DNA of 64,000 nucleotides, from the NCBI GenBank assembly GCA_033064195.1, contig JARBJD010000033.1:248001-312000 (forward strand). The letters run 5' to 3'. Position numbers and translations under genes: made by a program. This document shows positions 42,364 through 53,689 of the stretch, piece by piece. How positions within the stretch are numbered: the first letter of the stretch is position 1; each line of letters begins with the position of its first letter. The notes beneath the pieces were generated by a model. It saw only the letters and a list, made by a program, of their open reading frames with translations. It did not search any database and had not been told where the DNA came from. The stretch comes from Blattamonas nauphoetae. Taxonomy: Eukaryota > Preaxostyla > Oxymonadida.

Positions 42364-44842
42364 TTAACTCAAATCGATGATCGGTGAAGTGTGTGAAGTG
42401 GTGTTTCTATGAGGAGAAGAGAAAGAATAATGAGAAGGGAATGAAGGAAGGGAAGGTAAGGAAGGAAGGGAAGTCAATGAAGGAACTGAAAAGTATGAAT
42501 GAACGGAAGGGATAGAAGGAACGGAAGGGGATGAAAGAACTGAAGGGAGAGAAGGAACAGAAGGCAATGAAGGAACAGAAGGGAGAGAAGGAACGGAAGG
42601 TAATGAATGAACGGAATGGAAAGAAGGAACTGAAGGGAGAGAAGGAACAGAAGGAACTGAAGGAACTGAAGGAACTGAAGGTGAAGGGAGAGAAGGTAAT
42701 GAAGAAAGAGAACTGAATCTTGAAGAAGTTACAGAAAAAAAGTAATCCGACAGGCACGTGTGCACTATCGGAGTGTCCTCCGCCCTCTCGTAGACAGCCC
42801 TCTCTTTGTTGTCGACAGCCTGCTTCTCGTGCGTGGACACGATACAGCAGAAACTGTCTTCGCCCTCACTCACTAGGGCTGCTGTGAGTGTGGCCCCTTG
42901 GCGCCGGAAGCCAAGGTACTGCTTCATCCCATCCACCCTCAACATGGTAAACTTGTGAGTGGATGGGAACTGAGTGTGCCTATGAAAAGAATATATGAAA
43001 ATAAAAAACAAACTTGTGGAAGCAGTGACGGGTCTGATGGCCATCTGTGGTGTGGACCTGGCCAGATAGTCCGTGTGTGAAAAAATCAAATAAAGAGTCC
43101 GAAGACGTAATAGGAGAAACTAAATGATGATCAACATAATTTGTGAGAAAACCAAACTCAGAGTCACACACGTTTTTCCGTGCTGCTCTGAAAATAAAGA
43201 GTATGCAACAGTTTTTCTCCGAAGGGGAGAATGCTTGGACGAAAGTAAGAAACCTAAGAAATACTGGTTGCGAAAGTGCGGGCCAGCATCTGTAAAAATA
43301 AAAATATTCTTTTGATGAACATAATCTTGCATGTCGAGAACATCTGAAAGACATTCTTCGACGAAGCGGTGATCGTGTGTAGTGATGGGAGACAGAAAGT
43401 TGTGATGTGTTAAAATTAATTGGTTGTGATGTGTGTGATATACCGAAATGCATAAATGCGAAACGGAAGTATTAACGAAAAGTCATGACCAATCTGGTCA
43501 CGAGATAAAGGAAGATGCCAATTTTCTTTAAAATCAAGAACGATGACCAAAGAGTCATCGGTGAGGTGAGATATTGTCTTGTTGTAAAAATCGCGTTGTT
43601 TTTGTGCGATAATCTTGTGTTTTTTATTTCTTCTATTTCTTTTTTTTCTTTTCTGGTATCTGTTTGTTTTGTGATGCCAGAGTTTTATGTTTTTTTCTAG
43701 GAAATCTCCACGAGCACATACACTGCATAGGTCCGTCCGACATTCTGGTTTCCTCAGGAATCTTGTTTTCGGCAAAATGTTGAGTAATGCATCGTGGTCT
43801 TTCCTTCTTCCTTTAATTTGTTGTATAAGTCTTTTTTTGTTGTATGGAGTAATCTTTTTCTGGTTTTTGTTTTGTTTTTGTTTGTTTTTGTGTTTTCTTT
43901 GGGCTTTGTTGAGTGCCATTGTCAAATGAAGAGGTGGTATTGTTGGTGCCAGCTGTCAATATTGGACTTGGAGGGCAGATAAAATCTACGTCGCTCTCGT
44001 CTAAGGTATCTTCTATTGTCTTCTCTAAATTTAACAAGTTGAGAGATACTAAGGACAAACTTTGTTTTTTCTGTTTCTTCTTTCCGAGCCTTTTTTGATT
44101 TTTGCAGCTTGGTGCAGTATTTTCGATTATATCGTTCATCAATTGACTGCCTTCTTCGATTAAGAAATCCTGAGACGAATGCTGAAGAAAAAGAGAGAAA
44201 CAAACGGCTTTTATTTGTCTTTGATGCTTAGGAGGAAAGTGAATCGTTTGTGATTCAGTATCGTATAAGGACTTTGCGTAGTAATACTGATTTTCAGTTA
44301 TTTTGAATCCGAAGTCTTTGGCCTCTTCGAAGCTGCAGGCCTGGCTCACGCATTGCAGCAACTTTATACTGTCCCCGCGTTCAAGCTGTTTGTGCAATTG
44401 CGACAGGTTTTGGAGCAATTGAGTAAAGTATGCTGAAAGAAATGAGGTTAAATGAGAAGAATAAGTCACAGACCGGAGTAATGGTTGAGAATTTTCTTTC
44501 TAATCGGTATCATTTCGTTCCGACTATTGAGTGCGCTGAGGAGAGGCGCCGCGGGTTCGTCTTCACAGAGTTCGCTGAGAAGCTTGAAAATGCTCTGGCC
44601 GTGTCCACTCCTTGTTGATTTAGCTCTTCTAAAGTATTCTTCCATTTGAGTTGATTTATCAATGGGGAATTGAGAATAGTGAGGAATGACGTGTTAATCC
44701 CATATTCTCTTCTTTGATCCAGCGTCCACGCTCCCTCCCCACTCCTTGGTCCTCCCACAATAACAGTCCCACTTCTTGTCCCTCGCTCGGACGCTCCATC
44801 ATCTGATTTTACAGTACCAACGCATTTGAACTGGTATCTCAT
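42364..44842 (-). CDS. DDE-type transposase gene, apparently with introns
   Basis: The ATG at 44842 opens MRYQFKCVGTVKSDDG. Blocks in several frames follow in one order: QACSFEEAKDFGFKITENQY (44330), CRTDLCSVC with a basic region (43740), LVIVLDFKENWHLPLSRDQ (43540), FTDAGPHFRNQYFL (43280), EQHGK and CDSEFGFL (43190), and a C-terminal LRVDGMKQYLGFRRQG (42940). The acidic residues in LDFKEN, TDAGPHF and the CDSEFG block are good candidates for a D-D-E/D triad. Blocks change frame at places with pyrimidine tracts ending in CAG (for example TTTCTTTCAG before 44437), so introns are likely, though decay cannot be ruled out. I cannot name the superfamily. No terminal repeats were found around it. 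Confidence 0.55.
42412..42700. repeat. GA-rich minisatellite in the transposase C-terminus
   Basis: About 19 imperfect copies of a 15-bp unit of the type GAAGGAACAGAAGGS. On the minus strand it codes for repeats of the type SVPSL at the tail of the transposase. It is almost entirely purine on the plus strand. Confidence 0.8.
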
Positions 44843-45295
44843 TTTCTTTTATTGTTGGACTTTTATCTCTGTTTTCCGAATCATCAGACACTCTGAGAAC
44901 AATAATATCACCGTCTGAAACAATGTAAGGTTTCGAAGTCAAAAGTCTCGACAACTGATGTGACTCTCGAGTTGCTCAAGTGTTCGTTCATCCATTTAAC
45001 TCTTATCATTTTCTTTGACGCAAACATTTCTGTCGATGAGTCTTCGCCATTTTTTCTATAATGTATCACTTTTTTCTAGAATATCATTTCTCTTTCTTTC
45101 CTATCATTGACTTCTTCAATCCTTTCTTAATTCTAGACAACATTCTCGTGAGAAATGCATTGACATCGATAAGCACCTCGGTGCTGGAGTGGAGAAACCG
45201 TCCCATCAAACACTTCAAGACATGGTTGTTGGAGTTAGGTTCAGGAAATACTATTCAGTCAATTCTGCCTCTCCTTGATAGCTTGTGACATTGAT
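44843..45295. other. Spacer with no clear gene
   Basis: Flank of the transposase gene. 45140-45290 has a plus-strand helical frame (LTSISTSVLEWRNRPIKHF, then SGNTIQSILPLLDSL) ending in TGA. It could belong to the helical-family fragment that follows in another frame at 45296. Confidence 0.3.
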
Positions 45296-45420
45296 GTCAC
45301 TCACTCACCTCCCACAAGAATTCTATGAGCGGGAAATGCATCTCTTGGCCCAAAACAGACTATATTTGATGAATATCGTGAAATGGTTGCTGTTCTGCTC
45401 GCTCGTTCTGCAAGCTGGAT
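45296..45420 (+). pseudogene. Fragment of a helical-family gene
   Basis: The frame reads LTHLPQEFYEREMHLLAQNR then LYLMNIVKWLLF, matching ALLPQSFYENDIHLVAQPRF of the intact gene at 11595-12653. Only about 40 residues are present. The fragment runs straight into the dehydrogenase sequence at 45383, in a different frame, so it marks a recombination breakpoint. Confidence 0.6.
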
Positions 45421-46465
45421 CAACAAATTCCTCAAGATGTCTCCGCTGCCACATGGGCCGACAGGTACTCACCCTAAATTTGCAGTCACCCGAGGAGCAA
45501 GTCTGTTCGGACCAGTCATGGCTGAATACATCATTGGAGCAACAATCGCCACACATCGCCATATCTACCAACTGAAGCAAATACAGTCGACGGGTGCCTC
45601 TCCCTTCGGTATTGTTGAAAAAGCATCCACGTTTCCGTTGGTGTCCCAGCCGCGTGTTGGAATCCTTGGAGAAACTGGGACGATCGGACAGGACATCACT
45701 CGCCGTATCTACGCACTCGGAGCGACAGTTGTGGGAGCGGGTCGAAAAGAACGGAAAGAGGGCGAAAAATGGCGGCAGAGGCAGGTGGAGAGCGAGTGGG
45801 ACAAGAGACTGCCCAAAGCGAGTGATTCGTTCTCGTCGTTCATCTCGCTGGAAGGCGACGATGCCCAACATCAGAACAAGTTGAGGGCGTTCTTGAAAGA
45901 CCTGGATGTGATTGTCAACGTCCTTCCTTCCACTTCAGAGACCCACTACCTTCTCGGATGGCGACAGATTGATGGTGTCTTCCTTTCTCTATTTCTCACC
46001 CTCCCATCGTTCTCCTCTCCTCACAGGAACAGATGGATTCACTGAGCCTCTCTCTGTCTGCAAGCCGTCGTCGATTCTGGTGAATGTCGGTCGCGGAATT
46101 GTCATCTGTGAGGCTGCTGTCTCCTCGGCCCTCAACAAGGGATTCATCCGACATGCAAACGTATGCTCTTCCCCCTTTCAGATATCCTCTCTTTTCTCCT
46201 CAAATGTGTGTTTTATCTTCTCCCCTCCAAGTTGGACGTGTTCGAAGAAGAGCCTCTCCCGCCGACATAAGCGCTGCTCAAACTGAATCCATCGCTCGTC
46301 ACTCTCACATCGGACGTGTCGGGCATCCCTCAAAGCGCTGATTGTGTGGAGTCGCTTCTCAATTTCAACATTCCGGAATTTGTCCGCGGAATGGAAAAGG
46401 AAGCGGAAGAAGGAAAGTGGGGGTGGGACTTGCGATGTTTGGTGAATTTGGAGGATGGGTGTTGA
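45383..46465 (+). pseudogene. D-isomer 2-hydroxyacid dehydrogenase, 5'-truncated
   Basis: There are three coding blocks: 45383-45974, 46027-46160 and 46232-46465. The introns are GTGTCT...CACAG (52 bp) and GTATGC...CCAAG (71 bp). The NAD-binding fold is clear: RVGILGETGTIGQDITRRIYALGATVVGAGR, split here as GILGETGTIGQ and the rest, then DLDVIVNVLPSTSETHYLL, KPSSILVNVGRG and LDVFEEEPLP. Enzymes of this family reduce 2-keto acids such as glyoxylate, hydroxypyruvate or pyruvate with NAD(P)H. The first 100 or so residues of the usual 320-340 are absent. An in-frame TAA stands at 46268-46270 between LPPT and ALLKLNPSLVT. Probably a pseudogene created by the rearrangement upstream. Confidence 0.75.
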
Positions 46466-47399
46466 GGGATTTTCCCTCTTTGTTAATGTTCTACACTTTT
46501 GAGAATCTTGCTTGATTCACTTCACACTGATCAACCGTGTTTGATATCGCAGTGTCTCTCTCAAAAACGTCCATCGCTTGTGTACTCTCCTTCTGGGTGA
46601 CAATCAGGAAAGCAGAAATGAAATTTCTGACGTTGTCGAAAGATCTAACCACATTGGTGAAGAATGGTCTTCGACTCCTTTTCATTCTTCAATTTCGAAG
46701 GAGGATATCGGAAAATACTCAAATGAAACAGAAACATCCAAATGAAGTGGGAAGAAGGAGCATTTGAAACTTAAAGCGTGCTGTGTGTGTTGGAGGAGTT
46801 TGGGGAGAAAATAAGGAGATGACATGTTGCGAAGTGGTGAGTTGTATTGTCTGTTTATTCTGATCTCGCGATTGGTTGATGTGAGACTGCCGTCTTCCTG
46901 CTTGTTCCTTCGCATTCGGCACTTTTGTTTTCTTTGGGTGTTCGTCGGATGGTGCGTGCCACTTGACAAAAAAACAGCCGCAAACAATCCACAGCAATGA
47001 CTGAGACGGATTGGAGCAAGCTCGGGGCAAATTGACAGAGGCAACCAAGTGCTCAGAATCTGGTTGAGACATTCATGAGAAGGGAAGCGATCTTCCTCCC
47101 AATCTTCGATCCAACTAAAAATCAACCGGCTCCAACCTCGATTCATCATTTACGGGCATTTTTGTTTTCAGTTCACTCCAGATTGGCTGTCCGTGAGGCG
47201 GAGTGAGATCAGAATCTGTCTGCTGCGCTTCTGAACAGCTGAACCTTCATTCTTTCATGGTCTGAATCCATCCATCACGTTCCAAAGGAGTTTGTGCGAC
47301 ATACCATGTTTCTATCTCCAGATAGGACGTTTTCAAGTGGTGATGGGAAAGGTGCTTGTAAAAGAAGACAAATTTGGAGATAATGGTGTCTGTGATTAG
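46466..47399. other. About 0.9 kb without a recognised gene
   Basis: A minus-strand frame at 46682-47149 has some helical character near its start (WIEDWEEDRFPSHECLNQIL) and a second frame reads LLWIVCGCFFVKWHAPSDEH. I recognise neither and see no start or splice signals. The rest is featureless. Confidence 0.35.
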
Positions 47400-48152
47400 C
47401 TATTCCATATTATCGTTCGACATCGTTCCTCCTACCAGTGTTGGGTTGGCTGTGAAGGTGAGTGAGTGGATTGTGACCGAAACAGACGGATGACAAAGAG
47501 TGATCACAAATCGGAACGGCAGAGAGAGATTCAAGTAAAAGACTTGATTCACTTCTCCATCATGGAAAAGTTTGACTGTTCGGCGTCCATCACGACAATC
47601 CGCTTCAACAACAATCTGCCTCGCCCATTGGACAGGATGTGCCACATTCGCTTGAGCAGGGGCTGGCGGTGTGTAATCTTCTCCCCAGGTCGCTGTTCGA
47701 TGTTCTTCGCTAAAGATATCGTCTTGGGTTCCAAAGTCAACAAGATGTGGACTGATGGCACCAAGACGAAAACCAAAAGATGAATGGGTGATTGTGAATG
47801 ACAGCTGGGCGACATTGGATGAGGTGACTGGAGAAAAGAGGGTTTTGGGGATGAAGTTGGTCTTTTCGTTTTCGGGTCTTTCCCGAAGTGTGAATGTGTC
47901 GCCTGTTTTGATGATGAAATCCTCATCGAAGAGTTCAATAGCATCTGCCCCCGTTTTGGACCATCGTTGGAACCGAGATTCGCGGAGGAGGTCAGATCTC
48001 CGTTTTTCATTTCGTTGGTTCAGAATGGTATCATGTTTCATCATTCAGCTGTTTATCTTTCCGAACTGTTCGGCTATCTGCGTTTCCATGTTGGACATGG
48101 TGGTTTGAAGATGGAGTAGCCGTTCGTTCATTTCATTCATTTGGTTTTCCAT
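47400..48152 (-). CDS. Coiled-coil plus SPRY-like protein with an in-frame TGA
   Basis: The ATG at 48152 opens a short coiled coil (MENQMNEMNERLLHLQ, MSNMETQIAEQFGKINS). A TGA follows at 48045-48047, and the same frame then continues from the ATG at 48044 with MMKHDTILNQRNEK. From about residue 55 the sequence resembles a B30.2/SPRY beta-sandwich: FIIKTGDTFTLRE, SFTITHSSFGFRLGAI, HPVQWARQIVVEADCRDGRR, VKLFHDGEVNQVFYLNLSLP. SPRY domains bind partner proteins. The continuity of frame around the TGA suggests either a nonsense change or an internal start at 48044. Total about 250 residues. Confidence 0.55.
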
Positions 48153-48221
48153 CGTCGTTTTGTTTTGAGAGTTGAGATGACAATGTTCTGTGATATGAAC
48201 CTCACATGATCCGAGAGCATT

Positions 48222-49231
48222 CTAAATCATTGTGACTAAACTGGATGCAATGCTCTGAAAGATAATGGAAGGTGAGGATGAATCGAAAAAGGAACAAACT
48301 TTCAATCCAACCGAGCTGTGAGAAGATACAATATCAAAGAGAATCGACACAAGACCACATGATTCTGCAATCGCACATCGAGTTGGGGGGGCATCTAGAT
48401 CTGACGGAAAGAGACAACGAGAGAGATGAGAAAAGATTTGAATGATTAAACACTCAAAAACACTCATCGAGGAAGAAAATATCAGACGATGATACAACAG
48501 AATAGGGAGATGGGATACTCATGAATAACATACCTGATTCCAAAAGTGTCCGAATCTGAGAAAGAATCGGTAAAGTCTCTTTTTCTGAACAATTCCGAAG
48601 CGATGAACAATATCCCCGAATCACTATTCCTGGATCCACATATACAAGAGATGAAAGAAATGAGGAATCAATGAGATTCATGAACAAAACAGAGGAAGAA
48701 AGTGGAAATCTAAATGAAGAGTGTTGACGGAAGACACACAATATCAGACAGTGTTGGATGATAAGAAGACAGAGGATCGCATGGGAGAGATGCAGAAGCA
48801 GATTCAACAGGTTGTCCGCACGAACAGGATGACATGAGACTGATTTCAGAGATGAGTAAGATCGTCCCATGACACTAGTGATTCTGGTGAACTCTTGTTG
48901 TTTGGGAAGATCAGAGCACAATGACGATTTCATCAAACGGTATCTCCTTCTTCTCCTCATCATCATTGTACCATGATTGATCCAGAATACTCTTCATTCG
49001 TGAAGTGGATTCCAAAAAAAGCAGAGTACTGCTGATTCTGATGCACAAATCATCATCCGTCGCAACAATCAGAGAATCTGCCATGTATTGAAGAATCTGC
49101 CATATCTCGTGCCAACCGCCAAACCTATCGAGATTTTTCAGGAATATTCGCAACACATCCCCCATGCACCGACCAAGAACAAACAAAAACCACACCTCAA
49201 TCCAAACCAGCCTCGCAACAACGATACGCAC
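48222..49231 (-). pseudogene. Unrecognised helical gene remnant
   Basis: Minus-strand frames at 49231-48911 (DRFGGWHEIWQILQYMADSL, RISSTLLFLESTSRMKSIL), 48966-48454 (DLPKQQEFTRITSVMGRSY, FMNLIDSSFLSSLVY) and 48497-48222 (LMYHRL..., SHLSRCLFPSDLDAPP) follow one another with frame changes. The leucine-rich helices suggest an ARM/HEAT-like protein. I cannot find splice pairs that join all of it, so either introns are missed or it is decayed. The frame continues weakly upstream to 49430. Confidence 0.35.
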
Positions 49232-49549
49232 AAGAAGACATCCTCCACTTCACCCAACCCTCCTACAAACCTCAATCTTCCACTTCACTCCTTTCCTCCC
49301 GTCCATCTCAACAACCTGCTTCTCCTTGCTCAACACCTGAGAATCCTGCGACTCCTCTCGCATATCATCCAACTCTCAAGTTGTTCTAACACAAAGTCAG
49401 TCTGAGTAGCCACCACGCGGAGAGAAGGATCAGACTACGAGGATGCTGTCAAATGAACTGAGAAGGAGTGAAATAGTGAGAGAAGGTGAAGGACGACGAG
49501 AAAGAAGAACGAGGACATTGCAGAAGACACGAGAGCGGATGAGTCACAT

Positions 49550-50640
49550 CACCACAGCGCCTTTTCATCACAACCCTCACGCGACACAATCCTGACCAGG
49601 ATAGAATTCGAAGCAGCCACGCAGACAGACAAAGACAGTGAGAGTGTGAATGAAAAGCTAAGTCCGCCCGCTCTCCGGCTTACCGCTGACAAACCTAGTC
49701 TCGTCCTGTCGAGCACGATCATAGCAGACTCGCTGCGAGACGAGCAAGTCGACGATTTCTCACGTTTTGAAGACTCGTTCGTGGCGAGACCGACGCTGCC
49801 ATCAGATGCAGAAGCGCGAATCACAACGAAGCTGTTCACAGTAGCACCAACATCTGAAGAACACAGTCCATCTCCGAATGGATTGGACATTGGTGTCGAA
49901 CAGCAGATTGGAGCGGACAAGCAGATGTTGGAGATGGTGTGAGAGAATAACACGCGGCTGGAGGAGATATTGGAGGTGACGAAGAGGGAGGTGGATGAGC
50001 GGATGGGAATAAACGATGAGAAAAGCCATTCCATCGAGACACTCCACACCAACATTGATCAACTCACGACTGAGCAAGACACACTCCAGACCAACATCAC
50101 AACAACCGACACTCCCACAACTTCGACAAGTTCGGAGAAGAAAACGGATCGCATGCGATGCTCTTCACTGACTGTTGCCAACGAGATGACGGATAAACAG
50201 AAGAGCTTGTCTGATTCGGTCTCTGCAAGCCATCCATCTCTCGACCCTTCACCATCTCCAACACTGAGCGAAGTCTGGACTGCCACTTTGTGCACATGGA
50301 GGGCACTTTCATCTGCAACATTGTTCGGAAGGAGCGACCGACTGTTCAGAATGCTGCTCTTCGCATCGGCGCTGGATTCGGCCAGTCGCTCTTCCACCGC
50401 CTTCTCCGCCTCCACGTGCCCTTCCTCCCGCTCACTGCACAGGGTCTCTGCAAGCCCTCCATCTCTCGACTCCTCACTCGAGTCTATCCCAACCTCACCA
50501 ACCCAGCGCGTGTATCACAACCGCCGTTCACCATCTCCAACGCTGGACTTGGACTGGACTGCCAGTTTTTGCACGTCGAGGGAGAGGGCGAGGGCGAGGT
50601 GGAGCAGGCTGCGTTCTTCATCTGAGATTGGGAGACAATT
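49550..50640 (+). pseudogene. Coiled-coil gene remnant
   Basis: The plus-strand frame at 49646-49941 (KPSLVLSSTIIADSLRDEQV) stops at TGA and resumes as a coiled coil (NNTRLEEILEVTKREVDERM, HSIETLHTNIDQLTTEQDTL). From about 50270 another frame looks better (FVHMEGTFICNIV, QNAALRIGAGFGQSLFHRLL, QFLHVEGEGEGEVEQAAFF). Two half-repeats begin with CTCTGCAAGCCMTCCATCTC. The protein is not recognised. The frame changes suggest decay. Confidence 0.35.
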
Positions 50641-50727
50641 ATGGACGAAAAAAGAGTATGAGTGAAATGAAGAACTATGAAAATCGGCGGGAAATGAGGA
50701 TTGAAGAGCTGATGGCAAATAATGAAG

Positions 50728-51789
50728 TCAGTGACCTTTGGTCTGCGAGAGAAGATCCACAAGGTCCAAATCTTTGAAGTGTGGGTGCTCTTTGAAGGCA
50801 CTATGCAAAGAGAAGAGCAGGTGAAGAAAATTATTCACAGAATCAATGTACACAACGAAGTTGAGGACATAGAGGATTAGTTTGCTGTTATCTGTGAAGC
50901 TCATGTTCAGCCGATGAAGTGGAGGTATTTTTGTCTGAAGAATCAAGAGAGAGAAAAAGATTGCTTAATCACGATAAAATCAGACATGTTTGAGTTGATT
51001 CTCGAATTGGGGCGGCCAGACTTGCATGAGTGTCTCTGGAGACGGCATTGGGCCTCGATAGGCAACAGAAGGGGAAGGTCGGCTTTTATGGAACTCCTCG
51101 ATGCTATTAAGCCACAATTGAAGACCCTACCAGCAAAAGAGTGGAGAAAAAAGAAGCACAAGTTTGGATGGACATTGTTGAAGAATATACCATCGCTCCC
51201 CGATCATTCGCATCCACAGTTCGAACATTTGTTGGCTGCTTCACATTGCTCAGTTTGTCGAGATTCCGAAGTTGCATCTCGAGTACAGACGGATTGCTCT
51301 GTTCTGGACCAGGCTCATCGAGAACAACAAGGCCAAGAAGGTCACCAACACCGTCTGGACGCTGCACTTTCACAAAAGAATCGACCTCACCAATGGTAGG
51401 TTGATATTCGGGGATGAACGGTTCGAGTGGGGCAGGAAGCATGAATTTCTGTGATTGGAAGGAGAAGACTTCTTGGACCATTGAACGCAATTCTGGTGCT
51501 ATAGAGAGGAGGTTGAACTCGTCGACAGATGGAAAGGCGCTGAGATATGTCAATGGGATGGAGACAGAAACCTGATGATCTCTTCCTCTTCTTCTTCCTC
51601 CTCTTCACTATGAAATGATTCCCCAGTGAGATTTAGAGCTGACAAATGTTGGTTCATGGCTAGCATAGAATTTTCGCCATCGCTGCGGAAAAAAGAGTGG
51701 AGAAATACGATTGAAATGGAGCGACATACGTGTCGAGCTGGATGAAAGCGAAGAGGAAATGTTCGCGAAAGATCGGTCAAAGTCTTCAT
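50728..51789 (-). CDS. IFT46: Intraflagellar transport protein 46
   Basis: Exons (minus): 51572-51682 (perhaps preceded by 51733-51789), 51191-51539, 50986-51126 and 50728-50934. Introns are 32, 64 and 51 bp and all keep the frame. After a Glu run the product matches IFT46 over its core: LEPFIPEYQPTIGEVDSFVK, VQRPDGVGDLLGLVVLDEP, EQSNPSVLEMQL, SIEEFHKSRPSPSVAYRGPM, LMQVWPPQFENQL and FLHLLFSLHSAFKEHPHFK. IFT46 is a core subunit of IFT-B, which carries cargo into flagella. Its presence fits a flagellated cell. The N-terminus varies in the family, so the start is unsure: ATG at 51666 (MLAMNQHLS) or at 51789 through a GTATGT donor. The second option does not keep frame with the obvious acceptor. 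Confidence 0.88.
51540..51571 (-). other. 32 bp intron in IFT46
   Basis: Starts GTTTCTGTC and ends CATATCTCAG. It joins EEII and SAFPSVDEF in frame. It is one of the shortest introns in the window. Confidence 0.75.
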
Positions 51790-52005
51790 CTCATGGCAAA
51801 ATGAGAGCTAAAATGTGTTTGTAGATGGCTGATCCATTATTCTGGTTTTCTTGATCAAGTCCTCCTCAAGTGCCTCATTCGGTTTTTCTGCCTGTAAACA
51901 CTTCAATGAAGCCATACATGAGATATCTCGTGTGCGCTACAGTGACTAAAAGGTGAAGATGGCTTTTGATATTCAACATTTCTCTCAATGGGCTTGATCA
52001 CCTTC
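51790..52005. other. Spacer between IFT46 and a surface-protein gene
   Basis: About 215 bp with nothing recognisable. It presumably contains the IFT46 promoter and the truncated end of the neighbouring beta-helix gene. Confidence 0.5.
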
Positions 52006-52827
52006 TCATACGAAAGCAGGAGAAATTAGTGGTCTAAGATCGAAAATTAAGATTGATGAAAGTCGAGTAATCGATTTTACGCACTGAGTTACATCTTGCG
52101 TTTCACTCGAACAAAATGACTGTTTTTTGGGAAAGTGAAAAATATCGACCCAGATAAACAGAGTACCATCCTCAACATCATCGCCGGTGTATTCGCCAGG
52201 CGTGGCGATGAAGGATTGTTCGTTGGTGTCGGTGTTGGGGGAGGAGAGGAGGGAGGAGAAGGAAGAATTTGAGCACAAAAAGGAGCCTCCATTGTTCATG
52301 TCCCGAATCGTCGAACCCGAGAAATGCGAACTTGTCAACGAAACAACACATCCCAACATCTTCTGATTCAGACGTGGAAGGCGTGGCTGGCGGGAAGCAC
52401 CAATCGAACTCATGTTCACAAACGAGCAACTAATCAGCGATGATGAGATTGTTCCAGTCACTTTCTCATCTTTTCGAGGTGTTCGTGTCAATGATAGGCC
52501 AATCCCGTCCATTCCCACAATCCTCTGAGAGTCAAACGAACAACCAACAATCGACACTGAAACTGACCCTTCAAAGGATGGAAATGCAGATGTTTCGACA
52601 ACACCACGCAACAGACAACATTCACTCGATATCGAACATTTGTTCAACACAACTGACGATTCCATTGTTGATTCATCGATCGTCGACGAACAAACCAGAA
52701 TCGGGCTGGTTGACGGTGAGAGATCAAGCACACTTTCACAAATCGACAGCATGCTGTTTGTTGCAATTGCCATTCTCGGTGTTGGTGCTTCCCCCGAAGT
52801 GTCGACAACAGAAATCCGCATCCATTT
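52006..52827 (-). CDS. Beta-helix surface-protein gene, part after the composite insertion
   Basis: The frame resumes with WMRISVVDTSGEAPTPRMAI, the usual sequence after the signal region in this family. Rungs follow, such as LNKCSISSECCLLRGV, SIVGCSFDSQRIVGMDGIGL, LISCSFVNMSSIGA and DMNNGGSFLCSNSSF. It stops at 52006 after RPLISPAFV, well before the long rung and TIG regions of relatives, so the gene looks cut short at its 3' end. Its start is at 55874. Confidence 0.65.
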   Translation of the reverse strand, partial: KWMRISVVDTSGEAPTPRMAIATNSMLSICESVLDLSPSTSPILVCSSTIDESTMESSVVLNKCSISSECCLLRGVVETSAFPSFEGSVSVSIVGCSFDSQRIVGMDGIGLSLTRTPRKDEKVTGTISSSLISCSFVNMSSIGASRQPRLPRLNQKMLGCVVSLTSSHFSGSTIRDMNNGGSFLCSNSSFSSLLSSPNTDTNEQSFIATPGEYTGDDVEDGTLFIWVDIFHFPKKQSFCSSETQDVTQCVKSITRLSSILIFDLRPLISPAFV

Positions 52828-53689
52828 GGGTGATTCTTTTTCAAAAATCGCATCCGTCACTCCAGCGCCTGTACGTTGATATTCATCGACAAATACCCTC
52901 TACTCACCGTCACAGGTGCTCTCTCCATGTTCAAGGTGTGAATTTCGTCTTTTCTTCATGTTGGCGAACTTTATCGCAGATCCGATGCTCAGGCGACTAA
53001 TCACCCATCAGACTTCTGTTCGATATATATATCAATGATGAAACCGACATCAAACTGTGGATTACACACTCACAACATGGTTTGTACCGTTTCTTTCTTT
53101 CTCACGTTCAGATACTCGGGATTTTTTTGAGGTGCGCCTGAACAATGAGCACAACGAGATAACTCTCACATAAATCGTTCAATCGGATGTTATCGATAGT
53201 TTTCGCTCGCTGGTATGTCTTTATTCATGCATTTCTGGTCTTGTAGACCCAAAAATGAATGCTCTTTTTTCAATCGTCATCAATCTGTACTACCTCGCCT
53301 CAAACACCATGGTCCTTCAGTATTTCCCTCAGAGAGTCTCTGTTAGACACGTTCAACAAATGTTACGGACCTAATATATCGAGAATATTGAATATGTCAA
53401 TCCGCACTTTTCGTGTCTTTTTCTTCAATGGAGGAGTTTATACCAGTGCTCTCACACAGAATTGGTTTTTTCTGTTGTAAATTATCGGTAGTTTGTCTTT
53501 GGACCTGTTTTGTTACAAAAAATGTGCAGAAGAGTCCTGAACAAAAAAAGGAGATATCGAACGCGATCTTCCTTGAAATCCGGTAATTCACTCATTTTCA
53601 GTCGACTGAACAGACGAATGGTAATTCCGCAAAAAATAATTTTTGGTGACGCACATTAGTGTTTTGCGATTTTTCAAAGAGAATCACCC
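52828..53689. repeat. 862 bp inverted-ended unit, left copy
   Basis: The ends are GGGTGATTCTTTTTCAAAAA and, inverted at the right, GGGTGATTCTCTTTGAAAAA. Small frames only, for example MLFFQSSSICTTSPQTPWS on the plus strand. A MITE-like unit in its own right. Confidence 0.75.

Noticed and set aside
42407-42757. A Phe/Ser-rich protein on the minus strand and a Lys/Glu-rich one on the plus strand
   Set aside because: Both come from the 15-bp purine minisatellite in the wrong frame.
50914-51454. Plus-strand proteins with helical frames opposite IFT46
   Set aside because: They are antisense shadows. The minus strand gives a full IFT46 match when introns are removed.
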